Below are positions 21,049 through 29,363 of a DNA stretch of 64,000 nt, piece by piece; the first letter of the stretch is position 1; each line of letters starts with the position of its first letter. Under the pieces are notes generated by a model. That model ran no database searches, was not told the origin of the DNA, and was given only the letters and a program-made list of their open reading frames with translations. A program made the position numbers and the translations under genes. The stretch comes from Spirochaetaceae bacterium (GTDB lineage: Bacteria > Myxococcota_A > UBA9160 > UBA4427), in contig JACKFD010000005.1 of assembly GCA_020632655.1 (NCBI GenBank), positions 305,924 to 369,923 on the forward strand, written 5' to 3'.

Positions 21049-21519
21049 GTGAACTACTTCGATCCGTTCGGGCGTCCGTTCTGGACGACGGTGGGCTCGG
21101 CCGTGCTCTGTGGGGCGATCGTCGGATTCGAGCGGCAGGTGCGGGGCAAGCCGGCCGGCATCCGGACCAGCATCCTGGTCTGTCTCAGCACGGCAGTCTT
21201 CATCCATCTCGGCTCGATGACGGCGTCGACGCGCGAGGCCGGGGACCCGGCGCGGGTGCTCGGTCAGCTCGTGACCGGGGTCGGCTTCCTGGGTGCCGGC
21301 GTGATGTTCTCGCGCGACGGCACGATCACGGGGGTGACGACGGCGGCGGTGATCTGGGTGCTGGCGGCGATCGGCGCGGCGATCGGTCTCGGGCACGTGA
21401 AGGGGGCCATCGCGCTCTCGATCGTGACCGTCTCGATCCTCGTCGGTGTCGAGGTGCTCGAGACGAGCGTGCGCTGGCTGGCGCGCGGCGTGCATGCGCG
21501 GGATCGCGAGCTTCCCTGA
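21049..21519 (+). CDS. MgtC/SapB family membrane protein
   Basis: This 156-residue protein has four to five hydrophobic helices and the MgtC family signature ERQVRGKPAGIRTSILVCL followed by GQLVTGVGFLGAGVMFSRDG. MgtC-like proteins are small inner-membrane proteins linked to growth at low magnesium and, in pathogens, to inhibition of ATP synthase. GTG 21049 was chosen because GAGGAGGGAGGG lies immediately upstream. The C-terminal soluble domain found in the longer pathogen MgtC proteins is absent, so this is the short form. It stands alone, flanked by unrelated genes. Confidence 0.9.
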   Translation: MNYFDPFGRPFWTTVGSAVLCGAIVGFERQVRGKPAGIRTSILVCLSTAVFIHLGSMTASTREAGDPARVLGQLVTGVGFLGAGVMFSRDGTITGVTTAAVIWVLAAIGAAIGLGHVKGAIALSIVTVSILVGVEVLETSVRWLARGVHARDRELP

Positions 21520-21620
21520 GACGCGCGAGGGTCGCGAGCCGATCGGGACGGCTTCGACGGCGTCGCGACGAGTCCGGTCGGGTCCGTTATGGTGGCGCGC
21601 GGCCGACGGGAGGGGCGTGC

Positions 21621-24074
21621 ATGAGCGAGCGGAAATCGGGCGACGAAGCGCAGGGATGGGATGCGGCATGGGCGACTCGACGACGCCCGAGCTCGCGAGC
21701 GTGTGCGCTGGCTCGCGCCCTCGTCCTCGTCGTCGCCGTGCTCTCGTCGGTGGGCGACGCGCGGGCGGCCGGTCGTGACGGTGCTCGGGATCGCGCCCCG
21801 GCCGCGTCGGTCGGGGCGACCGTGCTGCCGGCGCGGTCGCTGCCCGGGCCGGAGCCCGTCGGGCTGACCGTCGCCGACGTGCCGCCCCACGTCTTCCCGC
21901 GCCGCCGCCCGCCCGAGGGCGCGCCGAACGTGGTCGTCGTGTTGCTCGACGACGTGGGCTTCGGGGCGAGCTCGACCTTCGGCGGGCCCGTCGAGACCCC
22001 GCATCTCGACGCCCTCGCCCGGGGTGGCCTCCGCTACAACCGCTTCCACACGACGGCGATCTGCTCTCCGACGCGGGCGTCGCTGCTCACGGGGCGCAAC
22101 TCGCACGCCGTCGGCGTCGGCGCCGTCCTGAACACGGCGCAGCCCTGGCCGGGTCGCGCCGGGATCATCGGACCCGAGACGGCGACGATCGCCGAGATCC
22201 TGCGCCAGCACGGCTACGCGACCGCCGCCTTCGGCAAGTGGCACCTCACGCCCGATCACGAGGCCTCGCCGAACGGTCCCTTCGATCGCTGGCCGACGAG
22301 TATGGGCTTCGAGCATTTCTACGGCTTCCTCGGCGGCGAGACGCATCAGTTCCAGCCGACGCTCTTCGAGGGCACGCGGCCCGTCGTCGCGCCGCGCGGT
22401 GCCGACTACCACGTCACGGCCGATCTCGCGGATCGCGCGATCGAGTGGGTCGGGATGCAGCGCTCGCTCGACCCCGATCGACGCTTCTTCCTCTACCTCG
22501 CGCCGGGCGCGACGCATGCGCCGCTGCACGCGCCCCGCGAATGGATCGACCGTTATGCGGGTCGCTTCGATGCCGGCTGGGATGCACTTCGGGAGACCAT
22601 CTTCGCGCGGCAGAAGGCGCTCGGCGTCGTGCCGAAGGACGCCGTGCTGACCCCGCGCGCGGACGAGATGCGGGCCTGGGAGAGCCTCGACGACGAAGAG
22701 CGCCGCGTGGCCACGCGTCTGATGGAGGTCTACGCCGGCTTTCTCGCGCATACGGACGAGCAGATCGGTCGCGTCTTCGACGCCCTGCGCGAGATGGAGG
22801 TCTTCGACGACACGCTCGTCCTCTACGTCGTCGGCGACAACGGCGGGAGCGGCGAGGGCGGCGCCGACTACGGCACCTGGAACGAGATGGGCCGGATCCA
22901 GGGCGTCGTGCAGACGCCGGCTGAGCTCCTCGAACGGCTCGACGATCTCGGCGGGCCGAGCTCCTATCCGCACTACTCGGCGGGCTGGGCCTGGGCGACG
23001 AATACGCCCTTTCCCTGGGTGAAGCAGGTCGCGTCGCATCTCGGCGGCACGCGCAATCCGCTCGTCGTGAGCTGGCCCTCGGGCATGCGGAGTCGAGGGG
23101 GACTGCGCTCGCAGTTCGGACACGTGAACGACGTGGCGCCCACGATCCTCGAGGCGGTCGGCGTGCCGGCGCCTGTCGAGGTGAACGGTGTGGGGCAGAA
23201 GCCGATGGACGGGACGAGCCTCGTCTACAGCTTCGACGACGCGAAGGCCCCCGAGCGCCACGCGACGCAGTATTTCGAGATCCTCGGCAATCGCGCCCTC
23301 TACCATCACGGCTTCCTGGCCTCGAGCCGCAATCGCACCCGCGTGCCCTGGGGCGAGCTGACCTCCGAGGCGGCGGGGACGGGACGCGAGGTCTGGGAGC
23401 TCTACGACCTGCGAAGCGACTTCAGTCAGGGCCGCGACCTCGCGGCGACCGAGCCGGATCGACTGCGCGATCTGCAGCTGCTCTTCTACGCCGAGGCGGG
23501 CCGCAATCAGGTCCTCCCGATCAGCGGCCGCCCGGCCGGCGAGTCGCCCGTCCCCGCCCTCGGCGCGGGTCGACACGAGGCCGTGTATCACGCGGGCGCC
23601 GTTGGCCTGCACGAGTCTGCCGTGCCCGACCTGAAGAACGTGGACCATCGCATCGTCGCCGACGTCGTCGTGCCCGATCGCGGCGCCCGCGGCGTGGTCG
23701 CGACCCAGGGCGGCGTCGTCGCGGGCTGGGCGCTCTACGTGACCGACGACGGCCGGCCGGCCTACGTCTACAACCTCTTCGGTAAGACCTGGACCACGAT
23801 CGAAGGCGAGGCCCCCCTCGCGCCCGGCCCCGCGCACATCGAGCTCCGCTTCGACTACGAAGGCCCGGGCTGGGGCCGCGGAGCGGACCTGCGGCTGCGC
23901 GTCGACGGCAAGGAGGTCGCGCGCGGGAACCTCGAAAGGAGCGTCCCCGTCTTCTTCTCGATCGACGAGACCTTCGACGTCGGCGTCGACACGGGCTCGC
24001 CCGCCGGTCACTACCCGCCGGGCTTTCCCTTCGAGGGGCGCATCGAGCGCGTCGTGCTGCGCGCTTCGCCCTGA
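21621..24074 (+). CDS. Secreted arylsulfatase
   Basis: This 817-residue type I sulfatase hydrolyses sulfate esters in the periplasm or outside the cell. The signal region is ALARALVLVVAVLSSVGDARA. The catalytic formylglycine motif is intact (ICSPTRASLLTG, where the Cys is converted to formylglycine by a sulfatase-modifying enzyme not seen here). Metal ligands appear in VVLLDDVGFG and VVGDNGGSGEG, and FGKWHLTP supplies further active-site residues. The C-terminal domain ends with a FDVGVDTGSPAGHY stretch typical of large arylsulfatases. A GGGAGG ribosome site precedes ATG 21621. The sulfated substrate is unknown; algal or animal-derived sulfate esters are possible. Confidence 0.93.
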   Translation: MSERKSGDEAQGWDAAWATRRRPSSRACALARALVLVVAVLSSVGDARAAGRDGARDRAPAASVGATVLPARSLPGPEPVGLTVADVPPHVFPRRRPPEGAPNVVVVLLDDVGFGASSTFGGPVETPHLDALARGGLRYNRFHTTAICSPTRASLLTGRNSHAVGVGAVLNTAQPWPGRAGIIGPETATIAEILRQHGYATAAFGKWHLTPDHEASPNGPFDRWPTSMGFEHFYGFLGGETHQFQPTLFEGTRPVVAPRGADYHVTADLADRAIEWVGMQRSLDPDRRFFLYLAPGATHAPLHAPREWIDRYAGRFDAGWDALRETIFARQKALGVVPKDAVLTPRADEMRAWESLDDEERRVATRLMEVYAGFLAHTDEQIGRVFDALREMEVFDDTLVLYVVGDNGGSGEGGADYGTWNEMGRIQGVVQTPAELLERLDDLGGPSSYPHYSAGWAWATNTPFPWVKQVASHLGGTRNPLVVSWPSGMRSRGGLRSQFGHVNDVAPTILEAVGVPAPVEVNGVGQKPMDGTSLVYSFDDAKAPERHATQYFEILGNRALYHHGFLASSRNRTRVPWGELTSEAAGTGREVWELYDLRSDFSQGRDLAATEPDRLRDLQLLFYAEAGRNQVLPISGRPAGESPVPALGAGRHEAVYHAGAVGLHESAVPDLKNVDHRIVADVVVPDRGARGVVATQGGVVAGWALYVTDDGRPAYVYNLFGKTWTTIEGEAPLAPGPAHIELRFDYEGPGWGRGADLRLRVDGKEVARGNLERSVPVFFSIDETFDVGVDTGSPAGHYPPGFPFEGRIERVVLRASP

Positions 24075-24164
24075 CGCGGAGTCCGCCCGATCGTACGTCC
24101 ATTCGACCGCGAGTCGGACGATCCGGGCGACGCTCCGAAGACGCGGTGTTACGCTCGGCGCACC

Positions 24165-24797
24165 ATGAAGCTATTCGCCTTCCCGATCGCCCCGAACCCG
24201 ACCAAGGTCCGCCTCTACCTCGCCGAGAAGCGCGTCGGCGGCTGTGCGATCCCGCTCGAGGAGATCATGGTCGATCTCACGAAGGGCGAGCAGAAATCCC
24301 CCGAGCATCTCGCCCGCAACCCCTTCGGTCTGCTGCCTTCGCTCGAGCTCGACGACGGCCGCTACGTCTGGGAGTCCCTGGCGATCATCGAGTACCTCGA
24401 GGAACGCTTCCCCGAGCCCTCCCTGCTCGGTCGCGATCCCGAGACGCGCGCGCTCCGTCGCCAGCTCGAGCGCATCGCGGATATCGGCGTGCTGATCTCG
24501 ATCGGGCGCCTCGTGCACACGACGGACTCGCCTCTCGGCCTGCCGCCCGAGCCCGCCGTCGCCGACTACTTCCGGAGGCGGCTCGCGCCGAATCTCGACT
24601 ACCTGGAGAGCGTGCTCGCGGACGGACGACCGCTCCTGGCCGGTGACGAGGTCACGATCGGCGACTGCACGCTCGCCGCGGCGCTGCAATTCGGGCGCTT
24701 CCGGAAGCTCGAGTTCCTGGCCGATCACCCGAATCTGCGGCGATGGGACGAGGCCTATCGGGGACGCGAGGCGGCGCAGGGCATCCTCGTCCTCTGA
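24165..24797 (+). CDS. Glutathione S-transferase family protein
   Basis: This 210-residue protein has an N-terminal thioredoxin-fold domain (residues 1-80; MKLFAFPIAPNPTKVRLYL) with the glutathione-binding NPFGLLPSLELDDG and ESLAIIEYLEERFP segments. An all-helical C-terminal domain includes GDEVTIGDCTLAAALQF. It is therefore a canonical cytosolic GST fold. Such enzymes conjugate glutathione to electrophiles or act as isomerases and dehalogenases in catabolic pathways. It is encoded alone, convergent with the SnoaL-like gene. Confidence 0.92.
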   Translation: MKLFAFPIAPNPTKVRLYLAEKRVGGCAIPLEEIMVDLTKGEQKSPEHLARNPFGLLPSLELDDGRYVWESLAIIEYLEERFPEPSLLGRDPETRALRRQLERIADIGVLISIGRLVHTTDSPLGLPPEPAVADYFRRRLAPNLDYLESVLADGRPLLAGDEVTIGDCTLAAALQFGRFRKLEFLADHPNLRRWDEAYRGREAAQGILVL

Positions 24798-24841
24798 CCG
24801 GCCGCGGTCGCGATGTTGCTTCGGTCCGTCGATGGATTCGC

Positions 24842-25282
24842 CTAATACGCCGGCCCCGGATGCACGCCGTCCGGCACGTCCTCGCCGCCCATCACGATCA
24901 CGCGTTCCGCGAAGCGCCAGCGGCCGTCGCTCACGCTGCGGACCAGACGGTCGTGGTAGCGGCCGATCGTCGCGATCGAGACGCCGCCCGGGCCCGTCGC
25001 CAGGGCGCAGAGATCGGTGAAGGCGCGGGCCCGGTCGGGGTCCGCCGGGTCGAGGTCGATCACGGGCTGGAGCACGACGTGCTTGCCCGGCGCGTCGGGC
25101 TGCATGCCCCCGATCTCCCGCACGATCGCGTCGCGACCCCGATGCGTGGCGCCCCAGACGCGGAAGACCGCGTCCTCCGTGAAGAGCTCACCCCACTCGC
25201 GGAAGCGCTTCGAGTCGAGCAGCTGGCCGTAGATTGCGATCAGTCGCCGGATCGCCTCGAGGTCGCCCGTGCGCACGCTCAT
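24842..25282 (-). CDS. SnoaL/NTF2-like protein
   Basis: This 146-residue single-domain protein of the SnoaL-like (NTF2) fold starts with LEAIRRLIAIYGQLLDSKRF. It then has FTEDAVFRVWGATHRGRDAI and a C-terminal beta sheet with YHDRLVRSVSDGRWRFAER. These small alpha+beta barrels act as cyclases, isomerases, dehydratases or binding domains, often in aromatic or steroid degradation. ATG 25282 overlaps the stop of the upstream HbpS-like gene by 4 bp, so the two are co-translated. The reaction cannot be inferred from the fold alone. Confidence 0.85.
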   Translation of the reverse strand: MSVRTGDLEAIRRLIAIYGQLLDSKRFREWGELFTEDAVFRVWGATHRGRDAIVREIGGMQPDAPGKHVVLQPVIDLDPADPDRARAFTDLCALATGPGGVSIATIGRYHDRLVRSVSDGRWRFAERVIVMGGEDVPDGVHPGPAY

Positions 25283-25704
25283 GCGTCGAGCGCCGCCATC
25301 GCGCGCAGGGCGACGTCGGCATCGCGCTGCTGGTCGGCGCCGGAGACGCCGATGGCGCCGAGGACGAGACCGTTCTCGACGATCGGGTAGCCGCCGTCGG
25401 CGGCGATGTAGCCGTCGATCTTGTCGATGATCTTCAGCTCGTCGGCGGGGATGCCGTCGAGGTAGGTCTTCCAGTCCTTCGTCGGCATGCCGGTCTGGAC
25501 CGCCGTGAAGGCCTTGTGGCGGGCCGTGGTCGCGGCGATGCGCGGGGCGCCTTCGCAGCTGACGAAGCCGACGATCTCGGCGGCCGAGTCCGTGATCGCG
25601 ATGTGCACGCGGATGTCGAGCTCGCGGGCGCGGGCGATCGCCGTGCTCAGCAGGGTCTCGATCGCTTCGGTCGAGAGGGTCGCGCGGGGGGCGCTCTTCT
25701 TCAT
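25279..25704 (-). CDS. GlcG/HbpS-like protein
   Basis: This 141-residue protein of the GlcG/HbpS family opens with LSTEAIETLLSTAIARARE. Typical segments are VHIAITDSAAEIVGFVSCEG and AADGGYPIVENGLVLGAIGV. Family members bind haem or corrinoids (HbpS) or are encoded with glycolate oxidase and propanediol genes (GlcG, PduO C-terminal domain). No signal peptide is present, so it is probably cytoplasmic. GAGGAG lies just before ATG 25704. It is followed with 4-bp overlap by the SnoaL-like gene and preceded by a tandem-repeat leader. Confidence 0.85.
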   Translation of the reverse strand: MKKSAPRATLSTEAIETLLSTAIARARELDIRVHIAITDSAAEIVGFVSCEGAPRIAATTARHKAFTAVQTGMPTKDWKTYLDGIPADELKIIDKIDGYIAADGGYPIVENGLVLGAIGVSGADQQRDADVALRAMAALDA

Positions 25705-25712
25705 CGGATCTC

Positions 25713-25810
25713 CTCGTCGGGGCGGCGTGTTGCCGCATCGTCGCGTGTCTCGTGCGGGCGGCGTGTCGCCGCGTCGTCCTGTCTCTCGTGCCGGCGGCGG
25801 CGCGCCGCGG
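25713..25810. repeat. 36-bp tandem repeat upstream of the HbpS-like gene
   Basis: Two full units (25713-25748 and 25749-25784) match at 29 of 36 positions; a partial third unit runs to about 25810. Each unit contains a short inverted repeat (GCGGC...GCCGC around GTGT) and so could fold into a small RNA hairpin. The array fills most of the gap between the P450 stop at 25847 and the HbpS-like start at 25704 and includes the latter's ribosome-binding site at its right-hand (minus-strand 3') end. Confidence 0.8.
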
Positions 25811-25846
25811 AAGGGTTCGATTCGCCCTCGTTCACGTATCGAGCTT

Positions 25847-27091
25847 TCAAGCAACCCGGATCGGCAGCGCCGACAGCGTGCGCAGGGCGAGTCCGGGAAG
25901 ATGCGTCAGGACGCTGCCCTCCGGAATCTCGATCCGCTCGAAGCGGTCGAGCAGGACGCGGAAGGCCGTCTGCAGCTCGAGGCGGGCGAGGGGCGCGCCG
26001 ACGCAATGGTGCTCGCCCTGGCTGAAGGCCATGTGCGCGCCGGCGTTCGGGCGATGCAGGTCGAGCCGGTCGGGATCCGGGAACTGTGCCGGATCGCGGT
26101 TCGCCGCGGCGAAGCGCACCTGCACCATCGACCCCTTCGGAATCTGCACCCCCGCCACCTCCGCCGTCTCGAGGGCGAAGCGGAAGAAGCCCTGGCTCGG
26201 CGACTCGAGGCGCAGCACCTCCTCGACGAAGTTCCGCACGAGCCCCGGATCCTCGCGCAGCGCGCGGGCGACCTCCGGCTGCTGCGCGAGCAGCATCACG
26301 CCCGAGGCGAGGGCGCTCGTCGCGGTCTCGTGGCCGCCGACGATCAGGTGCTCGGCGATCCCCATCTTCTCGGCCATCGGCAGCGGTCGCCCGTCCGGGA
26401 AGCAGGCGACCGCGAGCTCGCTCAGCACGTCCTCGGCCGGTGACTCGCGCTTCTCCTCCATCCAGGCGGCCAGGTATTGCTGCAGCTCGACGCCGAGATG
26501 CGCGACCTCGATCTCGCGCTCCTTGGAGATCACGCCCGAGAGGGGCTCGACCCAGGCGTCGGACCAATGCTTGATGCGGCCCGCATCCTCGGCGGGCAGG
26601 CCGAGCAGGCGCGTGATCACGCGGATCGGGAGCCAGGCGGCGAAGGTCGCGATGAACTCGCACTCGCCTTCGCGCGCGAGATCCCGGGCCAGGGCCTCGG
26701 CCGTCTCGCGCACGAAGGGCTCGAGGGCACGCACGCGGCCGGCCGTGAAGGCGGGGGCGACGAGGCCGCGATAGTCGCGATGGATCGGCGGATCGGTCTG
26801 GAGCTTCGTGTCCCGGGGCCAGCCGCCGGCCTCGAGGACTTCCTGCGCCTCGCGATGCTGGAACATCGAGAAGCCCGCCTTCCCGAGCAGGTCGTTCGAC
26901 CAGATCTCCGGATGCGCCAGCACGTGCTGCACGTCGCGGTAGCGGCTCACGACGTAGGCGCCGATCTCGGGCATCAGGTAGACCGGCGCCTGCTCGAGCA
27001 GCGCGCGGTAGTAGGCGAAGGGGGATTCCTGGACCTCGGGGTCCATCAGGCTCTGGTCTTCGACGCGCATCGTCCCTTCTTCGGCCGTCAT
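25847..27091 (-). CDS. Cytochrome P450 (first of tandem pair, downstream)
   Basis: This 414-residue soluble bacterial P450 is a haem monooxygenase using electrons from a ferredoxin system not encoded here. Visible motifs: I-helix IVGGHETATSALASG (oxygen activation), ExxR helix EEVLRLESP, and haem-binding loop FSQGEHHCVGAPLAR with Cys363 as the axial ligand. ATG 27091 overlaps the stop of the upstream P450 gene by 4 bp. ATG 27070 has a better ribosome site (GAAGAAGGG) and is a realistic alternative. The two tandem P450s differ in their haem loops and substrate regions, so this is not a recent duplication. Substrate unknown. Confidence 0.92.
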   Translation of the reverse strand: MTAEEGTMRVEDQSLMDPEVQESPFAYYRALLEQAPVYLMPEIGAYVVSRYRDVQHVLAHPEIWSNDLLGKAGFSMFQHREAQEVLEAGGWPRDTKLQTDPPIHRDYRGLVAPAFTAGRVRALEPFVRETAEALARDLAREGECEFIATFAAWLPIRVITRLLGLPAEDAGRIKHWSDAWVEPLSGVISKEREIEVAHLGVELQQYLAAWMEEKRESPAEDVLSELAVACFPDGRPLPMAEKMGIAEHLIVGGHETATSALASGVMLLAQQPEVARALREDPGLVRNFVEEVLRLESPSQGFFRFALETAEVAGVQIPKGSMVQVRFAAANRDPAQFPDPDRLDLHRPNAGAHMAFSQGEHHCVGAPLARLELQTAFRVLLDRFERIEIPEGSVLTHLPGLALRTLSALPIRVA

Positions 27092-28305
27092 CGGCCGTTG
27101 CCCGCCGGGCTCGCCGGCGTCGCGTCGCGGCGCTTCTTCGCCTGCACGGGGAGCCGCTCGAGGGCGCGCACGGTCGGGTTGCGCGTCTGCCAACGCGGCG
27201 GTTCGACGCGCTCGAAGTCGAGCCCGGATCCGACGAGCAGGCGCTCGAGCGCAACCCGGGCCTCCATGCGCGCGAGCGCCGCGCCGAGGCAATGGTGCCG
27301 TCCGCCGCCGAAGGAGAGCAGGCCCGGGAGCGCACGCTCGGGGTCGAAGCGGTCGGGCTCGGCGTAGCGCCCCGGATCGCGGTTCGCGGCGGCGAGCCCG
27401 AGCAGGAGCTGGCTGCCCCGCGCGATCGGTACGCCTTCGAGCACGAGGTCGCAGCCCGCCGTGCGCGTGCAGGAGAGGGCGGGCGGCTCGTAGCGCAGCG
27501 TCTCCTCGACGACGCCGTCCAGGCGCGCCGGCTCGCTTCGCACGGCCGTCACGATCTCCGGCCGGTCGAGCAGACACGAGATCGCGTTGCCGATCAGCCC
27601 GGCCGTCGTGTCGATCGCGGCCGTCACGAGGAGCACGGCATTCGCGACGACCTCGAGTCGCGAGAGCGCGCCGAGCTCGGGGTCGGGCACGCAGAGCTGC
27701 GCGAGCAGGCCGTCGGGAATCCGATCGCGCTCGAGCAGCGCATCGAAGTGGCGCGCGAGGCCCTCGATCATGTCGAGGCCCCCCGCCGAGTCGTGTACGC
27801 GGGGGAGCACCTCCGTCTGCCAGGCATCCGGGGCGATGCCGAAGAGCGAGCGGATCACCTCGGACGGCAGCGGCGCCGCGAGCGCTGCGATCAGGTCGAT
27901 CGGCTCGCCGGCGTGCGCGCGCGTTTCGATCGCCGCGACGAGCGAGTCCGTCGTCGCCTCGACGAAGGGACGCAGGGCTTCGACGCGGCGGGGGGTGAAC
28001 TCGCGGCGGACGAGACCGCGTGCGCGGCGATGGTCCGGGCCATCGAGGGACATCAGCCAGACCGACATCGCATCGGAGGCGAGACCCTCCGTCGCACCGA
28101 AGGAGGCCGCGACGCCGCGGCCCGCGCCGTGTCGGGCGTCGCGCAGGATCCCGTCGACGAGGTCCCAGCGCGTCACGAAGAACACGCCGTCCCCGGCGTC
28201 GAGCACGGGGCTGCCTTCGCGGATCGCACGCCACGCGGCGTGGGGATCGTCGCGGGAGGCGATGTCGTAGAGGCTCCATCCGGGGCCCGGTTGGGTGGCG
28301 GCCAT
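27088..28305 (-). CDS. Cytochrome P450 (second of tandem pair, upstream)
   Basis: This 405-residue P450 has the I-helix segment LLVTAAIDTTAGLIG, where the usual A/G-G-x-D/E-T motif reads A-A-I-D-T. The ExxR motif is EETLRYEPP and the haem loop is SFGGGRHHCLGAALAR with Cys339. ATG 28305 is preferred; the frame is open further upstream but that stretch is low-complexity Pro/Arg text. The stop overlaps the start of the second P450 gene (ATGA), suggesting co-translation and a shared pathway. The divergent neighbour is a zinc-dependent dehydrogenase, a plausible partner for oxidising a P450-made alcohol. Confidence 0.92.
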   Translation of the reverse strand: MAATQPGPGWSLYDIASRDDPHAAWRAIREGSPVLDAGDGVFFVTRWDLVDGILRDARHGAGRGVAASFGATEGLASDAMSVWLMSLDGPDHRRARGLVRREFTPRRVEALRPFVEATTDSLVAAIETRAHAGEPIDLIAALAAPLPSEVIRSLFGIAPDAWQTEVLPRVHDSAGGLDMIEGLARHFDALLERDRIPDGLLAQLCVPDPELGALSRLEVVANAVLLVTAAIDTTAGLIGNAISCLLDRPEIVTAVRSEPARLDGVVEETLRYEPPALSCTRTAGCDLVLEGVPIARGSQLLLGLAAANRDPGRYAEPDRFDPERALPGLLSFGGGRHHCLGAALARMEARVALERLLVGSGLDFERVEPPRWQTRNPTVRALERLPVQAKKRRDATPASPAGNGR

Positions 28306-28415
28306 GCGGGAAGGGTCGGGAAATCGGGAGGGCTCTTCAACGGGGATGGCGTACCCTCCGGCGTCGAGCCGAGCGGGGACACAGGGCCTTCGCGGAGCCG
28401 GACCAGGAGGTCGCG

Positions 28416-29363
28416 ATGCTCGCCGTGCGATTCGAGGACAAGCAGGTCGTCGTGGGCGAGGCGCCGACACCTTCGGGCGACGACGTACTCGTGCGCGTCC
28501 GGGGCTGCGGGATCTGCGGCTCCGACGTCACGATCCTCGACAGTGGCTTCCCGATCTTCGGCATCCCGGGCCACGAGATCGCCGGCGAGCTCGAGGACGG
28601 CACGCCCGTCGCGATCGAGCCGATCGCGCCCTGCGGCACCTGTCGCTACTGCCGGACCGGCGATACGCAGGTCTGTACGGTCGGCAACTCGATGATCTAC
28701 GGCATCGGGCGCGACGGGGGCATGGCGGAGGCGCTGCGGGTGGCTGCGCGATGTCTCGTGCCGCTGCCGCGTGGGATCGATGCGCGGACGGGCTTCCTCG
28801 TCGAGCCGCTCGCGGTCGCGGTACACGGCGTGCGGCGTGCGGGGATCGACGGCTCGCAGCGGGTGCTCGTCGTGGGCGGCGGCACGATCGGGCTCTGCGC
28901 AGTCGCGGCGGCGACGAGCGCAGGCGCCGAGGTCGGGCTCGTCGCCCGGCATCCCGCGCAGGTCGCGGCGGGGCGGCAGCTCGGTGCCGAGCTCGTCGAG
29001 TCGGGGGCGGGCGGCGACTACGACGTCGTGCTCGACTGTGCGGGTACGGCGAGTGCGACGGCGGCCTCGTGCGAGGCGCTCCGGCCGAACGGGACGCTCC
29101 TGATGCTCGCCTCGTCCTGGGACACGATCGAGCTGCCGGGGCTCGCGGTCGCGGCGAAGGAGCTCGAGATCGTCGTGTCGACCATGTACGGCCGGGCGGG
29201 CACGCTGCGCGACGTCGACGCGGCGGCCGGGATCCTCGGCGCGCGCGAAGAGGTCGCCGACGCGCTGATCAGTCATCGCTTCCCGCTCGCGGAGGCGGCG
29301 AAGGCCTTCGAGGTCTCGCGCGACCGGGCGGGGGGCGCGATCAAGGTGGTGCTCGAGCCGTGA
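28416..29363 (+). CDS. Zinc-dependent alcohol dehydrogenase (MDR family)
   Basis: This 315-residue medium-chain dehydrogenase has a catalytic zinc site in GCGICGSDV (Cys) and IPGHEIAGEL (His-Glu). A structural zinc site follows with four cysteines in CGTCRYCRTGDTQVC. The NAD(P)-binding loop is VLVVGGGTIGLCAVAAA. It is shorter than typical members (about 340-350), mainly at the N-terminus and in loops. ATG 28416 follows CAGGAGG by 5 nt. It is divergent from the P450 pair and overlaps the next gene by 4 bp (GTGA). It probably oxidises a secondary alcohol or polyol to the ketone. Confidence 0.93.
   Translation: MLAVRFEDKQVVVGEAPTPSGDDVLVRVRGCGICGSDVTILDSGFPIFGIPGHEIAGELEDGTPVAIEPIAPCGTCRYCRTGDTQVCTVGNSMIYGIGRDGGMAEALRVAARCLVPLPRGIDARTGFLVEPLAVAVHGVRRAGIDGSQRVLVVGGGTIGLCAVAAATSAGAEVGLVARHPAQVAAGRQLGAELVESGAGGDYDVVLDCAGTASATAASCEALRPNGTLLMLASSWDTIELPGLAVAAKELEIVVSTMYGRAGTLRDVDAAAGILGAREEVADALISHRFPLAEAAKAFEVSRDRAGGAIKVVLEP

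Noticed and set aside
25713..25810. CRISPR array
   Set aside because: The 36-bp period matches a typical CRISPR repeat length, but units adjoin directly without spacers and no cas genes are present.
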